DNA of 51,935 nt from an uncultured SAR202 cluster bacterium (GCA_902620405.1 CACNIC010000006.1:1-51935), one strand, 5' to 3'. Counted from the first letter of the stretch, positions 15,336 to 24,588 are shown. Made by a program: numbers and translations. Notes: generated by a model from the sequence alone, not told the origin.

Positions 15336-16547
15336 ATGAACCTCCTTAGCTATTTAAATAAAGAGTTGGCTGGAAAAAGTGATGAAAATCTCGAATTAAT
15401 TTCGGTAATTTGTTCAGTTGCTGACTCAACTGTAGACATTGCAATGGACACAAGAGTAACTGGCCTTAAACAGATCAGAGGCTCAGCAAATGAGATAAAC
15501 GTCCAAGGTGAAGAAGTTCAAATGCTTGACCAAATTGCTAATAAGTCTTTAATTGATTCACTTTCAAAAAATAGCTCTTGCGCCGGTTATGCTAGTGAAG
15601 AAATAGACGAGCCATTAATTTTTAATCAATCTTCAAGATTTATGGTAGTCGCAGACCCTTTGGATGGCTCATCAAATATATCGGTTAATATGCCTATTGG
15701 TACAATATTTGGAATAATTAGAAACACTGATTATGGAGTGAGCAGTTTTAATAAATCTGGCCGATATTATATAAGTGCTGGATATTCATTATATGGACCA
15801 TCGGACATATTTGTTATTTGCGTAAACAATAAAGTTAGTGAGTTTACTCTTGATCCAAAAAAGAAAGAATATCAACTATCTAGGGATGATATTAAAATTC
15901 CAAGAACTGGTTCTATATATTCAATTAATGAAGGAAACTTCATTTCATGGGAAGATAATATTAAAAAATGGGTACTTAATAATAAAAATCCTACGGGCTC
16001 ATCTAGTAAAAGAAAAACTCTCAGATACGTCGGGTCTCTTGTAGCGGATGCTCATAGAACTTTGATAAATGGAGGTATTTTTGCATATCCTCCAGATAAG
16101 TCTCAGCCTGAAGGGAAGCTCAGATTGATGTACGAGGCAAACCCTTTAGCATTACTTTTCACATCTGCTGGAGGAAATGCAGTATCAATAGATAAAGAAA
16201 TACTTGATATTGAACCTGAAAATTTTCATCAAAGAACTCCTCTTATTCTAGGTTCGAAAGATGATATTGATGACTTCATGAATTTTACTACCTCCGGAAG
16301 AAGTTCGTTCAAAGAGACACCTGAAATTAGTCCAATTTTTAAATGGAATAAAGTTAATATTGCCAAACTTAGGTCACGGTTGGGTCTTAGCAGATCTCGT
16401 TTTGGAAAAAAAGTTGGTGTAACAAGAGGGACAGTTCTTAGGTGGGAATCAGGAGATGTTTCACCGAACTTAAGTAACAATAAGGCACTTGACAGTATCT
16501 ATTTATCAACAAGAAAAGAATTGCTACAAAACCCACTTGATACTTAA
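15336..16547 (+). CDS. fbp: Fructose-1,6-bisphosphatase class I fused to a C-terminal XRE-type HTH domain
   Basis: 403 aa, about 70 more than a standard class I FBPase. Residues 1-315 are the catalytic domain: SEE (87-89), DPLDGSSNI (107-115), the substrate segment GSLVADAHRTL (233-243), and KLRLMYEANP (261-270) with the metal-ligand Glu267. Residues about 340-395 are a helix-turn-helix of the XRE/Cro type (IAKLRSRLGLSRSRFGKKVG, then VTRGTVLRWESGDVSPN), joined by a short linker. The enzyme removes the 1-phosphate in gluconeogenesis; the added domain should bind DNA. Divergent orientation to aldolase suggests autoregulation or metabolite-sensing control, which is inference. A six-codon ORF (15319-15339) ends on the start codon in an ATGA overlap. 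The 3' end stops one base from moaA. Confidence 0.92.
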   Translation: MNLLSYLNKELAGKSDENLELISVICSVADSTVDIAMDTRVTGLKQIRGSANEINVQGEEVQMLDQIANKSLIDSLSKNSSCAGYASEEIDEPLIFNQSSRFMVVADPLDGSSNISVNMPIGTIFGIIRNTDYGVSSFNKSGRYYISAGYSLYGPSDIFVICVNNKVSEFTLDPKKKEYQLSRDDIKIPRTGSIYSINEGNFISWEDNIKKWVLNNKNPTGSSSKRKTLRYVGSLVADAHRTLINGGIFAYPPDKSQPEGKLRLMYEANPLALLFTSAGGNAVSIDKEILDIEPENFHQRTPLILGSKDDIDDFMNFTTSGRSSFKETPEISPIFKWNKVNIAKLRSRLGLSRSRFGKKVGVTRGTVLRWESGDVSPNLSNNKALDSIYLSTRKELLQNPLDT

Positions 16548-16548
16548 G

Positions 16549-17553
16549 TTATCCACCTGTTTGAAACATTTCGATTTTATTTTTAACTTTAATCTTAGAT
16601 TTAGATCTTTCCAATGAATATTTATCATCCCTCAATTTCCACATATTTATTATCTCACTTATAATGTACTTATTCGATTTTCTACTTCTTAACATCGATT
16701 TCAAATTCATGCCCTTATTGGCAAAAAGACATGTAACAAGTTTTCCATCTGCTGTAATTCGTGCTCTAGTGCAGTTATCACAAAATGGATTAGAAATCGA
16801 AGAAATAAAACCAATTTCACCTTTGCCATCATCAAAGCTAAATCTGTTAGAGGTTTCAGATGGATAATTTTTTTCAATTTTAGATAACTTATATTTATTT
16901 GAAATAATCTTAAGAATATCATTAGAATTAACAACATTTTCTATGTCCCAAGAATTCAATGTTCCGACATCCATATATTCTATAAATCTAAGAATGTGGC
17001 CCTCTGACCTACAATAATCTACAAGCCCCATAATACTTTTTTCGTTAACACCTTTTCTGACCACTGTGTTTATTTTTATATTCTCAAAACCTTCTGATTT
17101 AGCTTTGCTGATACCTTTTATTACTTCATCAACATTGAATTTTTTACCACTCATTTTCTGAAAAACTTCGTTATCTAAAGAATCTAGACTGACCGTGAGT
17201 CTCTTTAGTCCAACTTGAAATAAATCTGAAGCATATTTCTCCAATAAGTAGCCATTGGTTGTCATTGCAATATCCAAATCATTATTAATTTTTGAAATAG
17301 ACCCAATTAATTTAGTAACATCCTTTCTCACTAATGGCTCACCGCCTGTTAACCTTATTTTTTTTACACCCAAAGATATAAAAATCTCGGCTAATCTATG
17401 TATTTCTTCAAAAGATAAAATTTGGTCTTTTTTTAGAAACTCAAATGCTTCACCATACAATTCTTCTGGCATGCAATATCTACATCTAAAATTGCATCTG
17501 TCTGTCACAGAAATTCTTAAATCTTCTAATTTTCGACCAAACTTATCATTCAT
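16549..17553 (-). CDS. moaA: GTP 3',8-cyclase MoaA
   Basis: 334 aa radical SAM enzyme for the first step of molybdenum cofactor synthesis. The N-terminal cluster motif is C20-x3-C24-x2-C27 (DRCNFRCRYCMPE), followed by the SAM-binding LTGGEP. The C-terminal cluster motif C-x2-C-x13-C (FCDNCTRA...TCLF) is present, and the protein ends in the Gly-Gly typical of MoaA. The start lies in the last codons of rdgB (8-base overlap), so translation is coupled. Its product is the substrate of the MoaC half of the fusion at 13463. Confidence 0.95.
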   Translation of the reverse strand: MNDKFGRKLEDLRISVTDRCNFRCRYCMPEELYGEAFEFLKKDQILSFEEIHRLAEIFISLGVKKIRLTGGEPLVRKDVTKLIGSISKINNDLDIAMTTNGYLLEKYASDLFQVGLKRLTVSLDSLDNEVFQKMSGKKFNVDEVIKGISKAKSEGFENIKINTVVRKGVNEKSIMGLVDYCRSEGHILRFIEYMDVGTLNSWDIENVVNSNDILKIISNKYKLSKIEKNYPSETSNRFSFDDGKGEIGFISSISNPFCDNCTRARITADGKLVTCLFANKGMNLKSMLRSRKSNKYIISEIINMWKLRDDKYSLERSKSKIKVKNKIEMFQTGG

Positions 17554-18172
17554 TTCTAAAAATCGTAGTTATCATTTTTTTTACTGCAACTGATCTATGA
17601 CTGATTGCATTTTTTAAATCGTATCCCAATTTACTAATTGTTTCATTGTAACCCAGAGGGATAAAAATTGGATCATACCCAAAACCGTCCCCATCAATAG
17701 ATTCATTAGAAATATATCCTTCAAGGTGTCCTGTAAATTCCATTTTTACTTGGTCATGTAAATTTAAAATTTTTATACAACAAACATATCTGGCCCTTCT
17801 ATTATTTTCTTCTACACCTTCCAGCTTAGAAAGAACCAATTCATTCCTTTCTCTAGAAGAAATATCCCCACCATACCTTGCTGACTTTATTCCCGGAGCA
17901 CCATTTAAATAATTTATTTCAATTCCTGAATCCTCTGACAATAAATATGTTTCTGGGCCTATTTCAATGCCTGAATCTCTAATTTTATTAAAATAGTAAC
18001 TAATTTTAATTTCTGCATTTTGGGAGAAAGTATTGCCGTCTTCAATCGGTTCTTCTTTAATTTTGAATGAAGATAAATTCAAAAATTCAATCCCAAAACC
18101 ATTTAATAAATGTTCAAATTCTTTAATTTTTCCTTCATTGTGTGTAGCTAATATCAGCTTCTTATTTTTCAA
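17546..18172 (-). CDS. rdgB: XTP/dITP diphosphatase (RdgB/HAM1)
   Basis: 208 aa, standard size. Motifs are LATHNEGKIKEF at the N-terminus (nucleotide binding), SEDSGIEI carrying the catalytic Asp, GAPGIKSARYGG, GDGFGYDPIFIP, and the C-terminal ISHRSVAVKKM. It hydrolyses deaminated purine triphosphates (XTP, dITP) and so cleans the nucleotide pool. First gene of an rdgB-moaA unit, divergent from the cox operon across 139 bases. Confidence 0.93.
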   Translation of the reverse strand: MKNKKLILATHNEGKIKEFEHLLNGFGIEFLNLSSFKIKEEPIEDGNTFSQNAEIKISYYFNKIRDSGIEIGPETYLLSEDSGIEINYLNGAPGIKSARYGGDISSRERNELVLSKLEGVEENNRRARYVCCIKILNLHDQVKMEFTGHLEGYISNESIDGDGFGYDPIFIPLGYNETISKLGYDLKNAISHRSVAVKKMITTIFRNE

Positions 18173-18253
18173 TTTTCCATTCCCTCTGATAATTAAGGCT
18201 ATTTTTAATTGATTTCAGTCTCTTATAATGCTATATTTTTCCTAGCTTTAATT

Positions 18254-18282
18254 TTGATTAAATTATACTAAAAAAGTATAGA
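18254..18282 (+). promoter_or_regulatory. Candidate promoter of the cox operon
   Basis: TTGATT (18254-18259), a 17-base spacer, then TATAGA (18277-18282). Predicted initiation near 18289 leaves a leader of about 23 bases before coxB, containing AGGGA and GAGAG. No extra operator is obvious. Confidence 0.45.
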
Positions 18283-18311
18283 ACGAGAGATATTAGGGAA
18301 TTTAAAGAGAG

Positions 18312-19787
18312 ATGACATCAAAACTGCCTAAATATTTAGCATTATTCTCATTGGTTTGGGTATTTATTATTTCTTGTAGCCCACAACACCAACAAAGTAC
18401 TTTCGCTAACGCTGGTCCAGTAGCCCAACAACAATCTAATTTATATTATTTAATGTTTTGGATTGCAGCTCTAATATTTGTTCTTGTTCAAGGAGCTTTA
18501 ATATTTGCTTTACTTAACTTTAGGAGAAGAGAAAAGCCAATACCTGGAAGCGATTTTACCGTCCCTGATATTCCACCTAAGCAGGTTCACGGAAATACTA
18601 AATTGGAAATTATATGGACCATAATTCCTGCTCTAATCTTAATTGTTATTGCTGTTCCAACAGTACAAACAATTTATGACACATATCAACCTCCAGAGGA
18701 TTCTGATCCTTTAGAAGTTGTTGCAATGGGTCATCAATGGTGGTGGGAGTTTAGGTATCCTGATGAAGGTATAGTTACAGCCAACGAATTATTTATACCA
18801 ACTGATAGACCTATTAGAATCACTCTTCAGAGCCAAGATGTTATTCATAGTTTCTGGGTTCCTCAGGCTGCTGGAAAGAAAGATACAGTCCCTGGAAATA
18901 CTAACGTTATGTGGCTACAAATAGACGAACCTGGTAATTATTCAGGTCAATGTGCTGAATTTTGTGGAGTAGCTCATGCAAGAATGAGGTTTAGAGTTAT
19001 TGCTGAAGAAGAGGCTGATTTCAATACATGGATGGATGCCATGAAAACCCCTCCTAAAATGGATACTTCAGATGGATACGGTTTATTCTTAGCTCATTGC
19101 AGTATGTGTCATAGTATAGATAGCTATAATGAAGGTTCTTATGAAAAAGAATTAACAATGCAAGATGAAAGATGGGATGATTGGTACTTCAATCAAGAAG
19201 AGTCAGTAAGGGTATCAGCGCCCAATCTTACACATTTAGGGATTAGATCCATGTTAGCAGCTGGTCAAAAAGATATGACGAAAGAAAATTTAATAACCTG
19301 GATAAAAGATCCTTCAGAATTTAAACAAGGAACAAGAATGCAGTCAGTTGCAAGTGTTTATAAGGGCGGACCTGCAAAATTGGAAGACCATGAAATAGAA
19401 GCAATTGCAGATTACTTACTTGCCCAGATTCCAGATGGTTGGGGCGTAGTAAAAACTGGGGGTGAGACTGAAGAAGAAGTTGAGGCTGTTGTTTGGAATA
19501 CTCCAGAAGAACATGGAGAATATTTATTTGTAAATCAGGGTTGTGCTGGATGCCATTCTTTAAATGAAGAAGAGGTTATTGTCGGCCCAAGTATGTATGG
19601 TTTATACGATAGGTCAGGGGATAAAGTTCCAGGATTGTCAGCTGAAGAATACATTTACCAGTCAATTGTTTATCCAAATGAATATATAGTTGAGGGCTAC
19701 CCTGCAAATGTTATGCCACAAATATTTATTAACCTTAGTGAAGAAGAGTTACAGGCTCTTGTTTCGTACTTAAAAACTATTGAGTAA
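18312..19787 (+). CDS. coxB: Cytochrome c oxidase subunit II with two cytochrome c domains
   Basis: 491 aa, far longer than a plain subunit II. A lipobox (FIIS-C22) precedes two membrane helices (about 45-69 and 98-120). The cupredoxin domain has HQWWWEF (141-147) and the CuA ligands H179, C214, E216, C218, H222 and M225. Two c-type haem domains follow: C263-SM-C-H267 with a probable Met343 ligand, and C411-AG-C-H415 with a probable Met468. It accepts electrons, passes them to CuA and then to subunit I, outside the membrane. Usual caa3 enzymes have one fused haem domain, so the diheme form is notable. First gene of coxBACD. Confidence 0.95.
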   Translation: MTSKLPKYLALFSLVWVFIISCSPQHQQSTFANAGPVAQQQSNLYYLMFWIAALIFVLVQGALIFALLNFRRREKPIPGSDFTVPDIPPKQVHGNTKLEIIWTIIPALILIVIAVPTVQTIYDTYQPPEDSDPLEVVAMGHQWWWEFRYPDEGIVTANELFIPTDRPIRITLQSQDVIHSFWVPQAAGKKDTVPGNTNVMWLQIDEPGNYSGQCAEFCGVAHARMRFRVIAEEEADFNTWMDAMKTPPKMDTSDGYGLFLAHCSMCHSIDSYNEGSYEKELTMQDERWDDWYFNQEESVRVSAPNLTHLGIRSMLAAGQKDMTKENLITWIKDPSEFKQGTRMQSVASVYKGGPAKLEDHEIEAIADYLLAQIPDGWGVVKTGGETEEEVEAVVWNTPEEHGEYLFVNQGCAGCHSLNEEEVIVGPSMYGLYDRSGDKVPGLSAEEYIYQSIVYPNEYIVEGYPANVMPQIFINLSEEELQALVSYLKTIE

Positions 19788-19816
19788 ATGATAAAATAAT
19801 TTTAGGAGAAACATAA

Positions 19817-21676
19817 ATGACAACAATTTCATATCCAACTTTAATACCGAGGCCTAAGGAATACGTGTCAGGTGTTTGGTCGTGGCTAACTACTGTCGAT
19901 CATAAAAAAATTGGAACAATGTATGGAGTGATAGCTTTCTTTTGGTTTCTTGTAGGTGGTATTGAAGCATTATTAATAAGGATTCAACTTTCTGGCCCCG
20001 AAGGCAAATTTTTAACTCCTGAAGTTTATAACCAGGTTTTTACAATGCATGGAACAACGATGATTTTCCTTGTTGTAATGCCACTGAGTGCAGCATTCTT
20101 TAATTGGATGGTGCCATTAATGATAGGTGCAAGAGATGTAGCTTTTCCTAGATTAAATGCTTTTAGTTTATGGGCATTTTTATTTGGTGGAATTTTGCTT
20201 AATATTTCATGGTTTACAGGTGAAGCACCTAATGCTGGATGGTTTGCATATGCCCCAAACACAGAAGTACCTTTTAATCCAAAAAACGGTGTAACATATT
20301 GGATTTTAGGTCTTCAGGTTTTAGGTATAGCATCATTGGCTGCAGGATTTAATTTCTTGACAACAATTATCAATATGAGAGCTCCAGGCATGACATTTAT
20401 GAAATTGCCTGTATTTATATGGATGACTGCTGTTGTGAACGTACTTATAGTTTTAGCCTTTCCTGTAATAACAGTAGCACTAATTCAATTGCAGTTTGAC
20501 AGATTATATGGAACTCATTTCTTCAACCCTGTAATGGGCGGAGATCCAGTAATGTGGCAACACATGTTCTGGCTTTTCGGGCACCCAGAAGTGTACATAC
20601 TTATTCTTCCTGCAATGGGAATCGTTTCTGAAGTTTTACCAACTTTCTCAAAAAAACCAATTTTTGGATATCCTTTCATTGTATTTTCTGGGATTGGAAT
20701 AGGTTTCCTTGGGTGGTTTGTGTGGAGCCATCACATGTTTACAGTAGGATTGGGGCCTGCTGCAAATGCTGCATTTAGTATATCAACCATGCTAATTGCT
20801 GTTCCGACAGGTGTAAAAATATTTAACTGGATTGGAACTTTATGGGGAGGATCAATAAGGGCAACTCCTGCTTTACTTTTTTCAATTGCATTTATAGGAA
20901 TGTTTGTTATCGGAGGGCTTAGTGGCGTAACTCATGCAGCCCCTCCTTCAGATGCGCAACAACAGGATACATACTATGTTGTTGCTCACTTCCATTATGT
21001 TTTATTTGGTGGTGCATTACTTGGTCTTTGGTCAGGAATTTATTACTGGTGGCCAAAATTTACTGGCAAATTTCTTAATGAAAAAATCGGATATTTGCAC
21101 TTTACAGTTGTATTAATTGGATTCAATATCACATTCTTTCCAATGCACTGGCTTGGTTTAGATGGAATGCCAAGAAGAATAGCAACATATCCAGAGTCAA
21201 TGGGTTGGGAAGTTTCCAACTTGGTTGCTAGCTTAGGTAGTTTTATTCTAGGATTTGGAGTTTTAATATTTATATATAACGTAATTTATTCTAGAAAAGG
21301 TCCAAAGAATGCAGGAAACGATCCGTGGGACGGCAGGACGCTTGAATGGTCTATACCATCTCCTCCACCACATTATAATTTTGAAACAATTCCTGAAGTT
21401 AAATATAGGGATGATTTTTGGTATAAAAAATATCCTGAATTAGCAAATGAAAGTCATGGTGGTGGTTCTGGTTCTGAGGAGGATAGTCATGGTGAAAGTC
21501 ACAGTGAGCCTCACATGCCTGACCCATCTTACTATCCTTTATTTTTGGGCCTAGGGATGTCAATAATGATTGGAGGATTCATACCATTTACAGGGCATTG
21601 GATCGTGTGTGGGGTTGGATTAGCAATATTTATATGGTCGTTTCTGGGTTGGTGTTACGAACCGGTTAATGATTAG
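19817..21676 (+). CDS. coxA: Cytochrome c oxidase subunit I
   Basis: 619 aa, twelve or more membrane helices. It holds the haem a and haem a3-CuB centres. Visible signatures are GTTMIFLVVMP, FWLFGHPEVYILILP (CuB His, the E286-type Glu and the cross-linked Tyr), WSHHMF (CuB histidines), and DTYYVVAHFHYVLFGG (haem ligands). These place it in the A-type haem-copper oxidases, which reduce oxygen to water while pumping protons. After the helices a soluble loop rich in His, Gly and Glu (about 555-580) precedes two final helices. An AGGAG site precedes the ATG. It lies 29 bases after coxB. Confidence 0.96.
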   Translation: MTTISYPTLIPRPKEYVSGVWSWLTTVDHKKIGTMYGVIAFFWFLVGGIEALLIRIQLSGPEGKFLTPEVYNQVFTMHGTTMIFLVVMPLSAAFFNWMVPLMIGARDVAFPRLNAFSLWAFLFGGILLNISWFTGEAPNAGWFAYAPNTEVPFNPKNGVTYWILGLQVLGIASLAAGFNFLTTIINMRAPGMTFMKLPVFIWMTAVVNVLIVLAFPVITVALIQLQFDRLYGTHFFNPVMGGDPVMWQHMFWLFGHPEVYILILPAMGIVSEVLPTFSKKPIFGYPFIVFSGIGIGFLGWFVWSHHMFTVGLGPAANAAFSISTMLIAVPTGVKIFNWIGTLWGGSIRATPALLFSIAFIGMFVIGGLSGVTHAAPPSDAQQQDTYYVVAHFHYVLFGGALLGLWSGIYYWWPKFTGKFLNEKIGYLHFTVVLIGFNITFFPMHWLGLDGMPRRIATYPESMGWEVSNLVASLGSFILGFGVLIFIYNVIYSRKGPKNAGNDPWDGRTLEWSIPSPPPHYNFETIPEVKYRDDFWYKKYPELANESHGGGSGSEEDSHGESHSEPHMPDPSYYPLFLGLGMSIMIGGFIPFTGHWIVCGVGLAIFIWSFLGWCYEPVND

Positions 21677-21687
21677 AGGAAGGAATT

Positions 21688-22491
21688 ATGTCTACAGCAA
21701 TTGAAGAACATGTAAATAGCACTGGAGTAGATAACAAGAAATTAATGATGTGGATTTTTCTTGGGTCTGACTGTCTCTTCTTTGGCTCATTTATTTCTAC
21801 TTATCTTGTTTATAGAAATAGAAGTTTAGCTGGCCCATATCCTAATGAAATTTTAGATATACCAATCACAACTGTAAGTACTTTTGTGCTTTTGATGAGT
21901 TCTCTTGCAATGGTATTAGCAGTTAGTTATGTTCAGAGAGGCAGTCAAGTGATTGGAAGATACTGGACACTTGCAACAGCATTACTTGGATTGGTTTTTA
22001 TGGGTTTTCAGGTATATGAATTTTCTCACTTTGCTCATTTAGGCCTCACACCAAGAACAAATATTTTTGGTTCGACTTTCTTTGTAATGACTGGTTTTCA
22101 TGGAGGTCACGTAACATTTGGTGTTATTTGGTTAGTAATTTTTGCTATTTCAAGATTAGCTGAATCATTAAAACAAAAATTGTTAATAATCGGGTCAGTA
22201 TTTTCTGTAATTATTGCAATGGCTGGAACTATGATGACTCACACTCTAGACGTAATACCTAACATTCCATCAGCAGTAGCATATTCAGTATTTGGCATTG
22301 GTTTAATTGGAACAATAGGTTCACTATATCTTCTGAAAACAAGTGATACTCAAAATATTGAAAGCATAAAAAAAGAAGAGGGTAATTTAGAACTTGCAGG
22401 ATTATACTGGCACTTCGTTGATATTGTTTGGATTGTTATTTTTACAGTAGTATATTTAATTTCAGCTAACGATGGAGCACCTCTACTATAA
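21688..22491 (+). CDS. coxC: Cytochrome c oxidase subunit III
   Basis: 267 aa, hydrophobic, about seven membrane helices. Typical subunit III features are MWIFLGSDCLFFGSFISTYL near the N-terminus, GFQVYEFSHF, MTGFHGGHVTFGV (the conserved His region) and the C-terminal LYWHFVDIVWIVIFTVVYL. The subunit stabilises subunit I and the proton-uptake path. Start follows a GAGGAAGGA site 11 bases after coxA; its stop shares one base with the coxD start (TAATG). Confidence 0.95.
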   Translation: MSTAIEEHVNSTGVDNKKLMMWIFLGSDCLFFGSFISTYLVYRNRSLAGPYPNEILDIPITTVSTFVLLMSSLAMVLAVSYVQRGSQVIGRYWTLATALLGLVFMGFQVYEFSHFAHLGLTPRTNIFGSTFFVMTGFHGGHVTFGVIWLVIFAISRLAESLKQKLLIIGSVFSVIIAMAGTMMTHTLDVIPNIPSAVAYSVFGIGLIGTIGSLYLLKTSDTQNIESIKKEEGNLELAGLYWHFVDIVWIVIFTVVYLISANDGAPLL

Positions 22492-22934
22492 TGAAAAAAT
22501 TATTTAGAAATATATGGAATCAATTCTTAGGGCATTCTACAGATGGTTATTTTAGAGTTCCTGACACACCTCAAGATCTTCCTGAGCCAGAAAATGATAC
22601 GCCTTGGGCAGGTACACTGAAACTATCTATGGAGAAGTTTAATAAGCTGACCAGGAAAAATGGTCACGGAACTCCAGCTTTTTATGCAATTGTTGGGTTG
22701 ATTCTAGCTGTAATTACATTGGTTGAATTTTTAATCTTCTATGTAGAGAGTCTTGGGGTACTTTTAATACCAATCATGCTGATATTATCCCTTATGAAAT
22801 TTGTAATTGTCGTTGCATTTTTTATGCACTTGAGATTCGATAATAAACTATTTACTTATTTATTCTTTGCAGGTTTTATCCTTGCTGCAGTAATTGCTGT
22901 TGCTCTTTTAGTATTACTGGCTATCAAGCCTTAA
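22491..22934 (+). CDS. coxD: Cytochrome c oxidase subunit IV
   Basis: 147 aa. A soluble N-terminal half of about 60 residues (FLGHSTDGYF; PEPENDTPWAG) precedes three hydrophobic helices of the prokaryotic subunit IV type, with the conserved segment FVIVVAFFMHLRFDNKLF in the middle. It is the last gene of the cox operon and is translationally coupled to coxC. No haem a synthase or Sco-type assembly gene is in the window. Its end is one base from the convergent hypothetical gene. Confidence 0.85.
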   Translation: MKKLFRNIWNQFLGHSTDGYFRVPDTPQDLPEPENDTPWAGTLKLSMEKFNKLTRKNGHGTPAFYAIVGLILAVITLVEFLIFYVESLGVLLIPIMLILSLMKFVIVVAFFMHLRFDNKLFTYLFFAGFILAAVIAVALLVLLAIKP

Positions 22935-22935
22935 A

Positions 22936-23334
22936 TTAATTTGAAATAAAACTTCCGCTCTTCTCTAAAATACTTTTTACCCCACTGTCAGATAAGTTTT
23001 TATAAGGCAACTTATAATGTTCTAGCCAAACTTCAGAAAGGTCACTTTGTATCTGGTTCATTGTAGTTGCTATATTTTTTCTAATTAAAATTACCCTTAA
23101 TATGGATTCATTAAGACTAAGATCTGGCAGTATAAAATCATGAGGATTTTTTTTGAATTTTGAACATAACGTTAGAATTTGATCAAGGTTTTCAGACCCT
23201 TTTACTTTTATACCCACTGATTTTAATTTTTCAATAAGTAAGTATTCGGTTGAGAACCCCTCATTTTCAAGCTTCTCAAAATCTATTAAATAAGATTTTT
23301 CTTCATTTTGTTTCTTTGTTCCTTTTTTTACCAT
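22936..23334 (-). CDS. Hypothetical protein at the end of the pheST-moeA operon
   Basis: 132 aa, family not recognised. Lys-rich N-terminus (MVKKGTKKQNEEK), then a predicted mostly alpha-helical soluble protein with no cysteines of note beyond one, no membrane segment and no enzyme motif visible. It starts two bases after moeA, so it belongs to that transcription unit. A chaperone or cofactor-related helper role would be guesswork. Confidence 0.65.
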   Translation of the reverse strand: MVKKGTKKQNEEKSYLIDFEKLENEGFSTEYLLIEKLKSVGIKVKGSENLDQILTLCSKFKKNPHDFILPDLSLNESILRVILIRKNIATTMNQIQSDLSEVWLEHYKLPYKNLSDSGVKSILEKSGSFISN

Positions 23335-23336
23335 TT

Positions 23337-24587
23337 CTAATCTTTCAACAATATTACTTCTAATTCATCGCCTGATTTAATCACTTTACAATTCTCAGGA
23401 CAAATTGCAAGCCCATTAGAATATACAAGAGAACTAAATATGTTTGATCCTTGATTTTTATAAACATCAGCTATGTAATTATTTTCTTTATCTTTTTTAA
23501 TACTTACCCTCGAATATGATCTTCTTCCATCATTATTGAAAATATCTGAGCTTATTTTTGCTCTTATTTTTTTTCTGTGAATATTTTTTATTCCTTGCAT
23601 TTTTAATAATATAGGTCGAATAAAAAGCTCAAAGCATACATATGAACTAACAGGGTTTCCAGGCAAACCAATATGAAATACTTTTTTATTATTTAAAACA
23701 ACCTGACCAAATGCTAATGGTTTTCCTGGCTTCATATTTATACCCCAAAAATCAATATTACCTTTACTAGAAATTGCGTCTCTTATTAAATCAAAATCTC
23801 CTTTTGATACTCCTCCTATAGTTACTATAAGGTCGCTTCGACTACAATTTTCATACAATTTATCAACATCTTCTTTCTTATCTGAAAGAATCTTGTGCAT
23901 CTTACACTCGGCGCCAGAGCTGCTAATAGCAGCAGAAAGGGCAAAAGAATTTGAGTCGTAAATTTGACCCTCATTTAATTTCTCCCCAGGCATTACTAAT
24001 TCATTTCCAGTTGAGATTAGTGAAACTATAGGTTTTCTGATTACATTGACTTCATTTACACCAAAAGATGCAATCGCACCTATAATTGCAGGATCTATCA
24101 ACATTCCGTTTTCAACAACAATTTCACCAAATTTATAATCTTGACCGGATAACCTAATGTTGTCACCTTTATTTACAATTTCATTTATAAGTACAACATC
24201 TGGAAAATCATCACCTTTATGGGGGTTATTATTTGTGTTCTCAAAAGGAACTACAGAATCTGCACCTTTAGGAATGCCGCTGCCTGTCATTATTCTCATA
24301 GCCTCATCTTTTTTGATTACGTAATCTGTAACTGATTCGGCGCCAACTCTACCAACAACCCTAAGTGACTTATTTATTTCCAGATCATCATGCCTTACTG
24401 CAAAACCATCCATTGCAGAATTATTTTTATTTGGCAAATCAAATAATGCATTTATTTCTTCGTCCAAAATAAAACCATTGGAGTCAATTAATTTTTTTTG
24501 GATAGATTGAAGTTTTTTAAATTTAGAAAAAATTATTTCTTGTGCATTTTCAACAGAAATTAAATCGTTATTATCTCTTGATTTCAT
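23337..24587 (-). CDS. moeA: Molybdopterin molybdenumtransferase MoeA
   Basis: 416 aa, family length. Motifs: NKNNSAMDGFAVRHDD near residue 55, IMTGSGIPKGADSVVP near 95, SLISTGNELVMPGE near 190, TIGGVSKGDFD near 255, and MKPGKPLAFGQ with HIGLPGNPVSSYVCFELF near 285-325. MoeA inserts molybdate into adenylylated molybdopterin. Located between pheT (gap 1 base) and the hypothetical gene (gap 2 bases). With moaA and the moaC fusion it is the third cofactor gene here placed inside a housekeeping operon. Confidence 0.95.
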   Translation of the reverse strand: MKSRDNNDLISVENAQEIIFSKFKKLQSIQKKLIDSNGFILDEEINALFDLPNKNNSAMDGFAVRHDDLEINKSLRVVGRVGAESVTDYVIKKDEAMRIMTGSGIPKGADSVVPFENTNNNPHKGDDFPDVVLINEIVNKGDNIRLSGQDYKFGEIVVENGMLIDPAIIGAIASFGVNEVNVIRKPIVSLISTGNELVMPGEKLNEGQIYDSNSFALSAAISSSGAECKMHKILSDKKEDVDKLYENCSRSDLIVTIGGVSKGDFDLIRDAISSKGNIDFWGINMKPGKPLAFGQVVLNNKKVFHIGLPGNPVSSYVCFELFIRPILLKMQGIKNIHRKKIRAKISSDIFNNDGRRSYSRVSIKKDKENNYIADVYKNQGSNIFSSLVYSNGLAICPENCKVIKSGDELEVILLKD

Positions 24588-24588
24588 T

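Noticed and set aside
15319-15339. Six-codon ORF (MIKKNK) ending on the FBPase start codon
   Set aside because: An ATGA overlap is suggestive of a coupled leader, but no ribosome site precedes it and lysine-rich mini-ORFs are frequent in AT-rich DNA; kept only as a note in the FBPase entry.
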